Part shown: in pieces, positions 1 through 8,040 of the stretch
Layout of the letters: every line of letters starts with the position of its first letter
Numbering within the stretch: the stretch's first letter is position 1
Source of the DNA: Rhizobium sp. BK602
GTDB taxonomy: Bacteria; Pseudomonadota; Alphaproteobacteria; Rhizobiales; Rhizobiaceae
DNA: 64,000 bases
Assembly (NCBI RefSeq): GCF_014195095.1
Contig: NZ_JACIBC010000010.1
Location: 1-64,000, forward strand
Direction of reading: 5' to 3'
Made by a program: the position numbers and the translations under genes
Notes under the pieces: model-generated
Told to the model about the DNA's origin: nothing
What the model saw: the letters and a program-made list of their open reading frames with translations, nothing else
The model's database searches: none

Positions 1-149
1 GAGACGCGCATGAAGAACTTGCCGGTGTCGAGATCGTCGAACTGGCTGGAATCGACGATGTTGCAGCCCTGGTCGGCCAGATAATTGGCGATCGCGGCCA
101 CAATCCCGCGCGTCGATTGGCACGATACCCGTAGAACGTAATTTTTCAT
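1..149 (-). CDS. purU: Formyltetrahydrofolate deformylase, N-terminal part
   Basis: Only the first 49 codons lie in the window; the gene continues past base 1. The frame starts MKNYVLRVSCQSTRGIVAAI and runs on with NYLADQGCNIVDSSQFDD, the ACT-domain opening typical of PurU, which hydrolyses 10-formyl-THF to formate and THF. The start at 149 follows GGGGAAGAGA. It lies 95 nt downstream of glnT on the same strand, so it is probably the last gene of the glxBCD-glnT operon. A folate deformylase fits a pathway that loads one-carbon units from methylamine or sarcosine onto THF. The family call rests on the ACT region alone because the catalytic domain is outside the window. Confidence 0.85.
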   Translation of the reverse strand, partial: MKNYVLRVSCQSTRGIVAAIANYLADQGCNIVDSSQFDDLDTGKFFMRV

Positions 150-244
150 GTCTCTTCCCCTGCAAGCTGCGACTGCGCGTCCGCGCGGGCCGGAATTTCA
201 GGCTCCGGCCCGGGCGTTAATCCGGTGAAATGCCTTTGACATGC

Positions 245-1582
245 TCAGATATCGAGCGTCGTCGAATGCTCCCAGGCGGTGAACTGCGAGCAATAGCTGT
301 TCCATTCGCCATGCTTCAGCTTGATATAGGCGGCGGAAAATTCCGTCCCGAGCGCGGCCTGCAGCTCCGTATCCTTCTCGTATTCGCGCAGCGCGTCGAG
401 AAGGTTGAGCGGCAGTTTCGGTGCGTCGGTCACGGCATGACCGTCCCGGTACATGTCGATATCGTAGTGCGGGCCTGGATCGGCATTGGTACGCAGTCCG
501 GAAAGACCGGCCGCAATGATGATCGACTGCAGCAGATAGGGATTGACGGCACCGTCCGGAAGCCGCAGCTCGAAACGGCCCGGTCCCGGAACGCGCACCA
601 TATGCGTGCGGTTATTGCCGGTCCAGGTTACCGTATTGGGCGCCCAGGTCGCTCCCGAAACCGTGCGCGGCGCATTGATGCGCTTGTAGGAATTGACGGT
701 GGGATTGGTAACGGCGGCGAGCGCGGAGGCATGCTTCATGATACCGCCCAAAAACGTCTTGCCCTTTGCGGACAGCCCGAACGGCATCGCACTGTCGGCG
801 AAGGCATTGACCTTGCCCTCGACGTCCCAGACGGAGATATGCGCGTGGCAACCGTTTCCGGTCAGCCCCTTGAAGGGCTTGGGCATGAAGGTGGCGCGCA
901 GCCCGTGCTTTTCGGCAACCGACTTGACCATGAACTTGAAGAAGGAGTGCTTGTCGGCCGTCTTCAGCGCATCGTCATATTCCCAGTTCATCTCGAACTG
1001 GCCGTTGGCGTCCTCGTGATCGTTCTGGTAGGGCTTCCAGCCGAGTTCGAGCATGTAGTCGCAGATCTCGGCGATCACGTCATAGCGGCGCATGACCGCC
1101 TGCTGGTCGTAGCAGGGCTTTTCCGCCGTGTCGAACTCGTCGGAGATCTTCGTACCGTCCGGCGAAATCAGGAAGAATTCCGGCTCGACACCGGTCTTGA
1201 CCCGCAGCCCCTCTTTCGCGGCCTCGGCGACCAGCTTTTTCAGCACGACGCGCGGCGCCTGTTCGACGGGCTTGTCTTCCATCATGCAGTCGGCCGCGAC
1301 CCAGGCGACATCCCTCTTCCACGGGAGCTGGATGACGGAGGAGGCATCCGGCACGGCGAAGAGATCGGGATGAGCCGGCGTCAGATCGAGCCAGGTGGCA
1401 AAACCGGCAAAACCGGCGCCGTCTTTCTGCATGTCGGCGATTGCTTCAGCAGGGACCAATTTGGCGCGTTGACCGCCGAACAGGTCCGTATAGCTGATCA
1501 TGAAATACTTGATGCCTTTCTCGGAGGCATAATGCGAGAGGTCCAGTGTCACAGTCGTTCCCTCATTTTTGATATTGGACAC
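245..1582 (-). CDS. glnT: Type III glutamine synthetase / gamma-glutamylmethylamide synthetase
   Basis: 445 aa, the usual length for GlnT/GmaS. The N-terminal beta-grasp region has YTDLFGGQRAKLVP. The catalytic part shows the ATP/glutamate signatures VEPEFFL, NGCHAHISVW and KRINAPRT, then RFELRLPDGAVNPYL. GlnT ligates ammonia to glutamate; the close relative GmaS ligates methylamine to give gamma-glutamylmethylamide, first step of the N-methylglutamate pathway. It sits directly after glxBCD (49-nt gap), which encode an N-methylglutamate-synthase-like enzyme, and faces a soxBDAG set, so the GmaS role is attractive. Sequence alone, read by eye, does not separate the two specificities. Cytoplasmic. 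Confidence 0.85.
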   Translation of the reverse strand: MSNIKNEGTTVTLDLSHYASEKGIKYFMISYTDLFGGQRAKLVPAEAIADMQKDGAGFAGFATWLDLTPAHPDLFAVPDASSVIQLPWKRDVAWVAADCMMEDKPVEQAPRVVLKKLVAEAAKEGLRVKTGVEPEFFLISPDGTKISDEFDTAEKPCYDQQAVMRRYDVIAEICDYMLELGWKPYQNDHEDANGQFEMNWEYDDALKTADKHSFFKFMVKSVAEKHGLRATFMPKPFKGLTGNGCHAHISVWDVEGKVNAFADSAMPFGLSAKGKTFLGGIMKHASALAAVTNPTVNSYKRINAPRTVSGATWAPNTVTWTGNNRTHMVRVPGPGRFELRLPDGAVNPYLLQSIIIAAGLSGLRTNADPGPHYDIDMYRDGHAVTDAPKLPLNLLDALREYEKDTELQAALGTEFSAAYIKLKHGEWNSYCSQFTAWEHSTTLDI

Positions 1583-1631
1583 TTGTCAAAAGAAACGGGC
1601 GACATCCTCCCAAATGCGCCCGTTCCGATAT

Positions 1632-2960
1632 TTAAAATCCGGCCTTGCCCGGATACCAGTTGGTGCCCGCAAGCGGGATTTGCGCCATGGCGGCGGCTTC
1701 CATCGTGAGCGCGCAGAGATCCTCCGGCTCGAGATTGTGCAGATGGTTCTTGCCGCAGGCGCGGGCGATGGTCTGCGCTTCGAGCGTCATCACCTTCAGA
1801 TAGTTGGCAAGGCGGCGGCCGGCCGCGACCGGATCCAGCCGCGCGGCCAGTTCCGGGTCCTGGGTGGTGATGCCGGCCGGGTCCTTGCCCTCGTGCCAGT
1901 CGTCATAGGCACCGGCGGTCGTGCCAAGCTTCTGGTATTCCTCCTCCCAGCGCGGGTCGTTGTCGCCGATGGCGACCAGGGCGGCCGTACCGATGGCGAC
2001 CGCATCGGCACCGAGCGCGAGCGCCTTGGCCACATCGGCGCCGGAGCGGATGCCGCCGGAGATGATCAGCTGCACCTTGCGGTGCATGCCGAGATCCTGC
2101 AGCGCCTGGACGGCGGGGCGAATGCAGGCGAGCGTCGGCATGCCGACATTCTCGATGAAGACATCCTGGGTTGCGGCCGTGCCGCCCTGCATGCCGTCGA
2201 GCACGACGACATCGGCGCCGGCCTTCACCGCGAGCGCGGTATCATAATAGGGGCGCGCGCCGCCAACCTTGACGTAGATCGGCTTTTCCCAATCGGTAAT
2301 TTCGCGCAGCTCCATAATCTTGATTTCAAGATCGTCCGGCCCGGTCCAGTCCGGGTGGCGGCAGGCCGAGCGCTGGTCGATGCCCTTGGGCAGATTGCGC
2401 ATGTTGGCGACGCGATCGGAAATCTTCTGGCCGAGCAGCATGCCGCCGCCGCCGGGCTTGGCCCCCTGTCCCACAACCACTTCGATCGCATCGGCGCGGC
2501 GCAAATCCCTAGGATTCATGCCGTAGCGCGACGGCAGATACTGATAGACCAGCGTCTGCGAGTGGCCGCGCTCCTCGTCGGTCATGCCGCCGTCGCCGGT
2601 CGTGGTCGAGGTGCCGGCCAGCGTGGCGCCGCGGCCGAGCGCTTCCTTGGCATTGCCCGACAGGGCGCCGAAACTCATGCCGGCAATGGTGATCGGGGTC
2701 TTGAGCGTGATCGGCTTCTTGGCGAAGCGGCTGCCGAGAACCACGGTCGTGTCGCATTTCTCGCGATAGCCTTCGAGCGGATAGCGCGAGATCGACGCGC
2801 CGAGAAACAGCAAGTCGTCAAAATGCGGCACCTTGCGCTTCGTGCCGGCGCCGCGAATGTCATAGATGCCGGTCGCCGCCGCGCGGCGGATCTCGGCCAG
2901 CGTATGGTCGTCGAAGGTGGCGGACTTGCGCGGCGGCGTAAAGGGATTGTGATAGCTCAT
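1632..2960 (-). CDS. glxD: Glutamate synthase-like FMN-binding subunit (GlxD / MgsC)
   Basis: 442 aa, matching the central FMN-binding domain of the GltB large subunit as a free-standing protein. Visible features are the TIM-barrel stretches VGQGAKPGGGG, YVKVGGARPYYD and GADVVVLDGMQGGTAATQ, a late IISGGIRSGADVAKALALGADAV-type phosphate-binding region, and a cluster of Cys near the C-terminus (RACGKNH, EDLCAL). In the N-methylglutamate pathway MgsC uses reducing power to join methylamine and a 2-oxoglutarate-derived skeleton. It follows glxC by 15 nt in a tight operon. The glutamate-synthase fold is clear. The exact substrate (N-methylglutamate versus glutamate) is inferred from context. Confidence 0.88.
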   Translation of the reverse strand: MSYHNPFTPPRKSATFDDHTLAEIRRAAATGIYDIRGAGTKRKVPHFDDLLFLGASISRYPLEGYREKCDTTVVLGSRFAKKPITLKTPITIAGMSFGALSGNAKEALGRGATLAGTSTTTGDGGMTDEERGHSQTLVYQYLPSRYGMNPRDLRRADAIEVVVGQGAKPGGGGMLLGQKISDRVANMRNLPKGIDQRSACRHPDWTGPDDLEIKIMELREITDWEKPIYVKVGGARPYYDTALAVKAGADVVVLDGMQGGTAATQDVFIENVGMPTLACIRPAVQALQDLGMHRKVQLIISGGIRSGADVAKALALGADAVAIGTAALVAIGDNDPRWEEEYQKLGTTAGAYDDWHEGKDPAGITTQDPELAARLDPVAAGRRLANYLKVMTLEAQTIARACGKNHLHNLEPEDLCALTMEAAAMAQIPLAGTNWYPGKAGF

Positions 2961-2975
2961 AATGTCTCTCTTGCC

Positions 2976-3662
2976 TCAATACGCGTCGGCATTGTCGATG
3001 TTGAAATTGTAGAGCTTGCGCGCCGATCCATAGCGCTTGAACTCTTCCGGCCTGACGTCATGGACGCCGGCCTTTGCGAGAAGCTCGGCGAGCTTTTCCA
3101 GATGCTCGGGACGCATCTCCTTTTCGATGCAGTCGGAGCCCAGGCTCTTGACCGAGCCGCGCACGAAAAGCTTGGCTTCGTAGAGACTGTCGCCCAGCGC
3201 ATCGCCGGCATCACCGAGCACGACCAGATGGCCCGACTGTCCCATGAAGGCCGACATATGGCCGATATTACCATGCACGACGATATCGATGCCCTTCATC
3301 GAGATGCCGCAGCGCGAGGCCGCATTGCCCTTGATGACCAGCAGGCCGCCGCGGCCGGTCGCGCCCGCATACTGGCTGGCATCGCCTTCGATGACGACGG
3401 TGCCCGACATCATGTTTTCGGCGACGCCGGGACCGGCCGAACCATGCACCGTGACGTTGCCGCCATCGTTCATGCCGGCGCAGTAATAGCCGACCGAGCC
3501 CCTGACATCGACGGTGACGGGCGCGTCGATGCCGACGGCGACGGCGTGATGGCCACGCGGGTTCACGACTTCGAAGGCGATATCGTTGGCGCCCGCCGCA
3601 AGCCCGTGAAGTGCGCTGTTGAGGTCACGCAGCGGCGTGACGGAAAGATCGAAAACTGGCAT
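2976..3662 (-). CDS. glxC: GltB C-terminal beta-helix-like subunit (GlxC / MgsB)
   Basis: 228 aa from the start at 3662 (MPVFDLSVTPLRDLNSALHG), chosen because the open frame upstream of it (to 3812) overlaps glxB and reads like its shadow. The middle consists of glycine-rich turns typical of the right-handed beta-helix domain (GXGXG repeats) at the C-terminus of glutamate synthase: GSVGYYCAGMNDGGNVTVHG, GVAENMMSGTVVIEGDASQY, GRGGLLVIKGNAASRCG. It supplies the structural subunit between the amidotransferase (GlxB) and FMN (GlxD) subunits. Gap to glxB is 31 nt and to glxD 15 nt. Confidence 0.88.
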   Translation of the reverse strand: MPVFDLSVTPLRDLNSALHGLAAGANDIAFEVVNPRGHHAVAVGIDAPVTVDVRGSVGYYCAGMNDGGNVTVHGSAGPGVAENMMSGTVVIEGDASQYAGATGRGGLLVIKGNAASRCGISMKGIDIVVHGNIGHMSAFMGQSGHLVVLGDAGDALGDSLYEAKLFVRGSVKSLGSDCIEKEMRPEHLEKLAELLAKAGVHDVRPEEFKRYGSARKLYNFNIDNADAY

Positions 3663-3693
3663 TAAACAACTCTCTCGATTGCACGAAGCCTGA

Positions 3694-4602
3694 TCAGGCA
3701 GCCTTTTCGTGATCCCAGAAATAGACGGTGGCCGGCTCCGGCTCCCAGATGCGGGCATCCTCGATGCCCGGCAGATTGACGAGCGCGCGATATTCGGAAC
3801 CGAAAGCGACATATCGATCGGTTTCGGCCATGACCGCCGGCTTGCAGGCGATCGGATCGCGCACGACGCCGAAGCCGGACTTGGTGCCGACGACGAAGGT
3901 GAAGAAACCGTCGAGATCGTCCAGCGCGCCGGTCAGCGCCTCGCCCAGATCCTTACCCTTGGCCATCTCGGCCGTCAGATAGGCGGCGGCGACTTCGGAG
4001 TCGTTCTGCGTCTCGAAGCTCATGCCCTCGCGCACCAGCTCGCGGCGAAGATTGTTGTGGTTCGACAGCGAGCCGTTATGAACCAGGCATTGATCGGAGC
4101 CGGTCGAGAAAGGATGCGCGCCGAGCGTCGTGACGGCGGATTCGGTCGCCATGCGGGTATGGCCGATGCCGTGCGTGCCGGACATGGAGGCGACGCCGAA
4201 GCGGGAGACGACATCCTTGGGCAGGCCGGTCTCCTTATAGATCTCGATGGCATCGCCGCTGCTCATCACCCGGACATCCGGCCGCAGCGCAGCGATGGCC
4301 GCGCGGCCATCGCTGCGCTTGTCTTTCGCAAGCACAATAACGGCATGGGTGCTCTTCACCTCGATCGACACCGGCGCGTCGAGCGCCCGCCTCAGATCGG
4401 CCTCCAGGCCGTCGAAATCCTTTGCCGGATTGGCAGACTGGATGGTGATTTTCGCTTTATTCCCGTTCGCGCCGCCGTAAATCGCGATGCCGGCGCTGTC
4501 AGGCCCGCGATCCGTCATCGTCACCAGCATGGAGGAAAGAAGCGAGCCGAGCTCCGGCTCCAGGCTTTTATCCTTCAGGAAGAGACCCACAATTCCGCAC
4601 AT
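3694..4602 (-). CDS. glxB: Class II glutamine amidotransferase subunit (GlxB / MgsA)
   Basis: 302 aa. The start at 4602 is fixed by biology: an Ntn amidotransferase needs Cys at position 2, and this start gives MCGIVGLF, with GAGGG-like SD bases (GAGGGT) 8 nt upstream; the longer frame from 4617 would bury the nucleophile. HGIGHTRMATES and HNGSLSNHNNLR are the conserved glutaminase-site motifs. It is the first gene of glxBCD-glnT-purU and would channel ammonia or process gamma-glutamylmethylamide for GlxD. Upstream, 92 bp of AT-rich DNA separates it from the XRE-cupin regulator gene, so it may have its own promoter. Confidence 0.9.
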   Translation of the reverse strand: MCGIVGLFLKDKSLEPELGSLLSSMLVTMTDRGPDSAGIAIYGGANGNKAKITIQSANPAKDFDGLEADLRRALDAPVSIEVKSTHAVIVLAKDKRSDGRAAIAALRPDVRVMSSGDAIEIYKETGLPKDVVSRFGVASMSGTHGIGHTRMATESAVTTLGAHPFSTGSDQCLVHNGSLSNHNNLRRELVREGMSFETQNDSEVAAAYLTAEMAKGKDLGEALTGALDDLDGFFTFVVGTKSGFGVVRDPIACKPAVMAETDRYVAFGSEYRALVNLPGIEDARIWEPEPATVYFWDHEKAA

Positions 4603-4642
4603 GATCAGACCCTCCATTTCGCGTCTGCAAAATGACTAGCAG

Positions 4643-4654
4643 GTCCAATTTAGG
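4643..4654. promoter_or_regulatory. Candidate operator upstream of glxB
   Basis: GTCCAATTTAGG lies in the 91-bp AT-rich gap between glxB and the XRE-cupin gene. Its core CC-AATTTA-GG is similar to CC-CAAATA-GG at 6436-6445 between glxA and soxB, so both halves of the module carry a related element. Which regulator (XRE-cupin or GlxA) would bind is unknown; the resemblance is 9 of 12 bases and could be chance. Confidence 0.3.
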
Positions 4655-4693
4655 ATTTCAACTGGTAAGAATAATATTTTCTTTTAAAGCAAG

Positions 4694-5377
4694 TCAGTCG
4701 CTCTTGCCGCGCTGTGGATAGCTGATGATCGAGAGATAGCGGCTCGGCAGTTTCACCAGCACTTCCGGCCCATGCGGCGCGTCGGCATCGAAGAACAGGC
4801 TATCGCCCGGCTGCATGGTGAAAAGCTGCTCTCCGTGGCGATAGACGACCTCGCCTTCGAGCATGTAGAGGAACTCCATGCCCTCGTGCTGGAACGTCGG
4901 GAACACGTCGGAATCGGCCGTCAGCGTGATGAGATAGGGCTCGACGATCACGCCGCTCGAATTGTTGTCGATATGGCCAAGCACATTATACTGATGGCCG
5001 GCGCGCGTGCCGCGCCGCTCCAGCTCCACCCCCTGCCCCGCCTTGACGAAGACAGCGTTGCGCGGCTCCTCGTATCGGCGGAAGAAGGCCGTCAGCGGCA
5101 CGCCGAGAGCGCGGGAGAGCGATTGCAACGTCGTCAGCGACGGCGAGATATTGCCGTTTTCGATCTTCGACAGCATGCCGAGCGAAATGCCGGTGGCGGC
5201 CGCAAGGTCCGTCACGGTAATGCCGAGCTTCTTGCGATAGGCGCGCACCTCATGGCCGATCGCCATTTCCAGGTTGTTTTCCTTCGGCTCGCGAACCGCA
5301 TGCGGGTCCTGCGAAAAAGCCGGTCGCGCGTTGTGCGGATGCTCTTCGCTCGATGTCTTCTCCGGCTTGCTCTTCAT
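4694..5377 (-). CDS. XRE-family regulator with C-terminal cupin domain
   Basis: 227 aa. A hydrophilic N-terminal tail (1-37) is followed by an XRE helix-turn-helix at about 41-96 (RAYRKKLGITVTDLAAATGI, then LGMLSKIENGNISPSL). A small-molecule-sensing cupin barrel follows at about 150-220 (FQHEGMEFLYMLEGEVVYRH, then FTMQPGDSLFFDADAPHG). This architecture is common for local repressors of amine and amino-acid pathways (PuuR type). It lies between glxA and glxB on the same strand and is the obvious specific regulator of glxBCD-glnT. The inducer is not evident from the sequence. Confidence 0.88.
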   Translation of the reverse strand: MKSKPEKTSSEEHPHNARPAFSQDPHAVREPKENNLEMAIGHEVRAYRKKLGITVTDLAAATGISLGMLSKIENGNISPSLTTLQSLSRALGVPLTAFFRRYEEPRNAVFVKAGQGVELERRGTRAGHQYNVLGHIDNNSSGVIVEPYLITLTADSDVFPTFQHEGMEFLYMLEGEVVYRHGEQLFTMQPGDSLFFDADAPHGPEVLVKLPSRYLSIISYPQRGKSD

Positions 5378-5452
5378 TCAATATCCTTTGCTGCAACGCA
5401 CCTTTACAAGCACCCTATCGTCGGAGTGAAATTTTCTCAACCGAGACGAAAG

Positions 5453-6412
5453 TCAGGATTTGCGAATATTGCTGGGCGCGACCCCATAGACATTGCGATA
5501 AATGCGCGAGAAATGCGCGCCGCTGGAAAAGCCGGTGGCGACGGCGATTTCGGATATGGAAAGCGGGCTCTGCTCCAGCAGCCGCCGCGCGTGCTGCAGC
5601 CTGATGCGGCGATACTGATCGAGGAAGGTGGAGCCGAGATGGGCCGCGAACAGCCGGTCGAGATGGCGCGGCGTGACGCCGGCGATCCGCGCCATGGCCG
5701 CACGGCCGAGCGGCATCTCGATCGTCTCCTCCATCTTCTCCAGCACGCTGAGGAGGCCGGGATGATGCACGCCGTAGCGTTCGGCAAGCGAGCCGCGCTG
5801 CGGCGCCGTCGGTTCGCCGACCTCCGTGTGCAGGTACCAGTCGCTGACGCGGCGGGCGAAATCCGGCCCCATGCGCTCGGAAATCAGCACATGCATCATG
5901 TCGAGCGGCGCAATGCCACCGCCGCAGGTGATGCGGTTGCCATCGATAACGAACCGGGCCTGCCGCGGTAAAAGCGCAGGGAAGGCTTCCAGGAGCGCCG
6001 GCGCATGCTCCCAGTGGATGGTGAAATCGCGCTCGGCAAGCAGGCCGGCATCCGCCAGCAGGTAGGGTCCGCCGGAAATGCCGCCGATGCGCACGCCCTC
6101 GCGCGCCAGCTGCCTGAGACAGGCATGGACGGCGGGATAATGCCAGTCGCGCGGCGAACCGCCGGCGCAGACGAAGATGGTGCCTAGCCCCGAGCCACGA
6201 CCCGGAAGCGGGTCGACCGGCACCGGCACGCCGCCGGAGGACAGAGCCGGCGCACCGTCCGGCGAGAAATTCGACAGGCGATAGATTTCCCGCCCCGCAA
6301 GCAGATTGGCGGCACGCAGCGGCTCCGTCGCCGAGGCGTAGGACATCAAGGCGAATCCCGGGATCAGGATGAAGCCGACATGCTGGACGTTTTTCGCGTC
6401 GATGAATGACAT
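5453..6412 (-). CDS. glxA: GlxA-family (DJ-1/PfpI plus AraC) transcriptional regulator
   Basis: 319 aa. Residues ~10-175 form a glutamine-amidotransferase-like (DJ-1/PfpI) sensor domain (VGFILIPGFALMSYASATEP; IFVCAGG; GISGGPYLLADAG). Residues ~215-315 are an AraC DNA-binding domain with two helix-turn-helix units (MARIAGVTPRHLDRLFAAHL; ISEIAVATGFSSGAHFSRIY). Members such as GbdR control glycine betaine, dimethylglycine and sarcosine genes. It is divergent from soxB with an 86-bp shared promoter region, so activation of soxBDAG is the likely job. Start ATG 6412 reads MSFIDAKNVQHVGF. Confidence 0.9.
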   Translation of the reverse strand: MSFIDAKNVQHVGFILIPGFALMSYASATEPLRAANLLAGREIYRLSNFSPDGAPALSSGGVPVPVDPLPGRGSGLGTIFVCAGGSPRDWHYPAVHACLRQLAREGVRIGGISGGPYLLADAGLLAERDFTIHWEHAPALLEAFPALLPRQARFVIDGNRITCGGGIAPLDMMHVLISERMGPDFARRVSDWYLHTEVGEPTAPQRGSLAERYGVHHPGLLSVLEKMEETIEMPLGRAAMARIAGVTPRHLDRLFAAHLGSTFLDQYRRIRLQHARRLLEQSPLSISEIAVATGFSSGAHFSRIYRNVYGVAPSNIRKS

Positions 6413-6498
6413 GTCCCTTTTCTATTCGAAAAAGTCCCAAATAGGCAAGTATGCGATCGTCCTTCTGTCATCATGGGGCGGTTCTTTCGGAGCCATTC
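6413..6498. promoter_or_regulatory. Divergent promoter region glxA / soxB
   Basis: 86 bp between two divergent start codons. It holds an imperfect dyad, CTTTTC-tatt-CGAAAAAG (about 6419-6434), running into GTCCCAAATAGG (6434-6445), which resembles the element upstream of glxB at 4643. AraC-type activators usually bind such direct or inverted half-sites. No clear -35/-10 pair could be assigned with confidence. Confidence 0.4.
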
Positions 6499-7749
6499 AT
6501 GCGCTATTCCGCTCTCTCCATTTTTCTCAACGGCCTTCGCGGCAATACCGGCTGGGCACCCGCCTGGCGTCAGCCCGAACCGAAGCCACATTATGATGTG
6601 ATCATCGTCGGAGGTGGCGGCCATGGGCTGGCGACGGCCTATTATCTCGCCAAGACCTTCGGCATCACCAATGTCGCCGTCCTGGAAAAGGGCTATCTCG
6701 GCTCCGGCAATATCGGCCGCAACACGACGATCATCCGCTCCAACTACCTGCTGCCCGGCAACAATCCCTTCTACGAGCTGTCGATGAAGCTCTGGGAAGG
6801 GCTGGAGCAGGATTTCAACTACAATGCCATGGTTTCGCAGCGCGGCGTACTCAACCTCTTTCATTCCGACGCCCAGCGCGACGCCTATATGAGACGCGGC
6901 AATGCCATGCGCCTGCACGGCGTCGATGCCGAACTGCTCGACCGGGAGGCCGTTCGCAGGAAGCTTCCCTTCCTCGATTTCGACAATGCCCGCTTCCCGA
7001 TCATGGGCGGGTTGTTGCAGCCGCGCGGCGGCACCGTGCGCCATGATGCGGTCGCCTGGGGCTATGCGCGCGGCGCCGACAGCCGCGGCGTCGACATCAT
7101 CACCGGCTGCGAGGTGACCGGCATACGCCGCGAAAATGGCCGTGTGACCGGCGTCGAGACCAACAAGGGCTTCATCGGCTGCGGCAAGCTGGCGCTGGCG
7201 GCCGCCGGCAACTCCACCATCGTCGCCGATATGGCGGGCCTGCGCCTGCCGATCGAAAGCCATGTGCTGCAGGCCTTCGTCTCCGAGGGGCTGAAGCCCT
7301 TCATCGATTGCGTCGTCACCTTCGGCGCCGGGCATTTCTATGTCTCGCAGTCGGACAAGGGCGGCCTCGTCTTCGGCGGCGACATCGACGGCTATAATTC
7401 CTATGCCCAGCGCGGCAATCTCGCGACCGTCGAGCATGTCGCAGAGGCCGGCGTGGCGATGATCCCGGCGCTGACGCGGGTGCGCTACCTGCGCAGCTGG
7501 GGCGGTGTCATGGACATGAGCATGGACGGCTCGCCGATCATCGACCGCACCCATATCGACAATCTCTATCTGAACGCCGGCTGGTGCTATGGCGGCTTCA
7601 AGGCGACACCCGCCTCCGGCTACTGCTACGCGCATCTGATCGCCCGCAACGAGCCGCACGAGACGGCGCGGCAATTGCGCCTGGACCGTTTCCAGCGCGG
7701 CTACCAGATCGACGAAAAGGGCGTCGGCGCCCAGCCGAACCTGCATTGA
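6499..7749 (+). CDS. soxB: Sarcosine oxidase / N-methylglutamate dehydrogenase beta subunit
   Basis: 416 aa from ATG 6499 (MRYSALSIFLNGLRG), preceded by GGAG; the longer frame to 6451 would add 16 atypical residues. The Rossmann FAD motif is VIIVGGGGHGLATAYYLAK (~34-52). LQPRGGTVRHDAVAWGYA includes the histidine region that in heterotetrameric sarcosine oxidases carries covalent FMN (family knowledge). The C-terminus has SWGGVMDMSMDGSPIIDRTH and GWCYGGFKATPASG. The subunit oxidises N-methyl amino acids (sarcosine, or N-methylglutamate as MgdA). First gene of soxBDAG, 12 nt before soxD. Confidence 0.92.
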   Translation: MRYSALSIFLNGLRGNTGWAPAWRQPEPKPHYDVIIVGGGGHGLATAYYLAKTFGITNVAVLEKGYLGSGNIGRNTTIIRSNYLLPGNNPFYELSMKLWEGLEQDFNYNAMVSQRGVLNLFHSDAQRDAYMRRGNAMRLHGVDAELLDREAVRRKLPFLDFDNARFPIMGGLLQPRGGTVRHDAVAWGYARGADSRGVDIITGCEVTGIRRENGRVTGVETNKGFIGCGKLALAAAGNSTIVADMAGLRLPIESHVLQAFVSEGLKPFIDCVVTFGAGHFYVSQSDKGGLVFGGDIDGYNSYAQRGNLATVEHVAEAGVAMIPALTRVRYLRSWGGVMDMSMDGSPIIDRTHIDNLYLNAGWCYGGFKATPASGYCYAHLIARNEPHETARQLRLDRFQRGYQIDEKGVGAQPNLH

Positions 7750-7761
7750 GGACATGACGAG

Positions 7762-8040
7762 ATGGCAAGCCTGATTTCCTGCCCTCACTGCGGCATCCGC
7801 CCCAAGGAGGAGTTCACCATCAAGGGCGATGCAAGCCTGACGCGCCCGGCTCCCGGTGCATCCCCCGAAGAATGGTACGATTACGTCTACCTCCGCAACA
7901 ATCCGAAGGGGATTCACAAGGAGTATTGGCATCATTCCTCCGGCTGCCGCCGCTGGTTGATCGTCGAGCGCGATACGGTCACGCACAAGGTCCACACCGT
8001 CAGCGATGCGGCACTTACCAAGCTTGGAGACCGGGCATGA
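7762..8040 (+). CDS. soxD: Sarcosine oxidase delta subunit
   Basis: 92 aa, the normal size. The N-terminal Cys motif CPHCG (7-11) plus a later HHSSGC form the zinc-binding site of SoxD. EEWYDYVYLRNNPKGIHKEY and RRWLIVERDTVTHKV are the family's conserved blocks. It is 12 nt after soxB and its stop overlaps the soxA start (ATGA at 8037-8040), so subunits are translationally coupled. Confidence 0.93.
   Translation: MASLISCPHCGIRPKEEFTIKGDASLTRPAPGASPEEWYDYVYLRNNPKGIHKEYWHHSSGCRRWLIVERDTVTHKVHTVSDAALTKLGDRA

Noticed and set aside
1569..3665. A 698-codon plus-strand frame across glxC and glxD
   Set aside because: The minus strand carries clear glutamate-synthase subunits with proper starts and spacing; the plus-strand product is Arg/Gly/His-rich shadow sequence.
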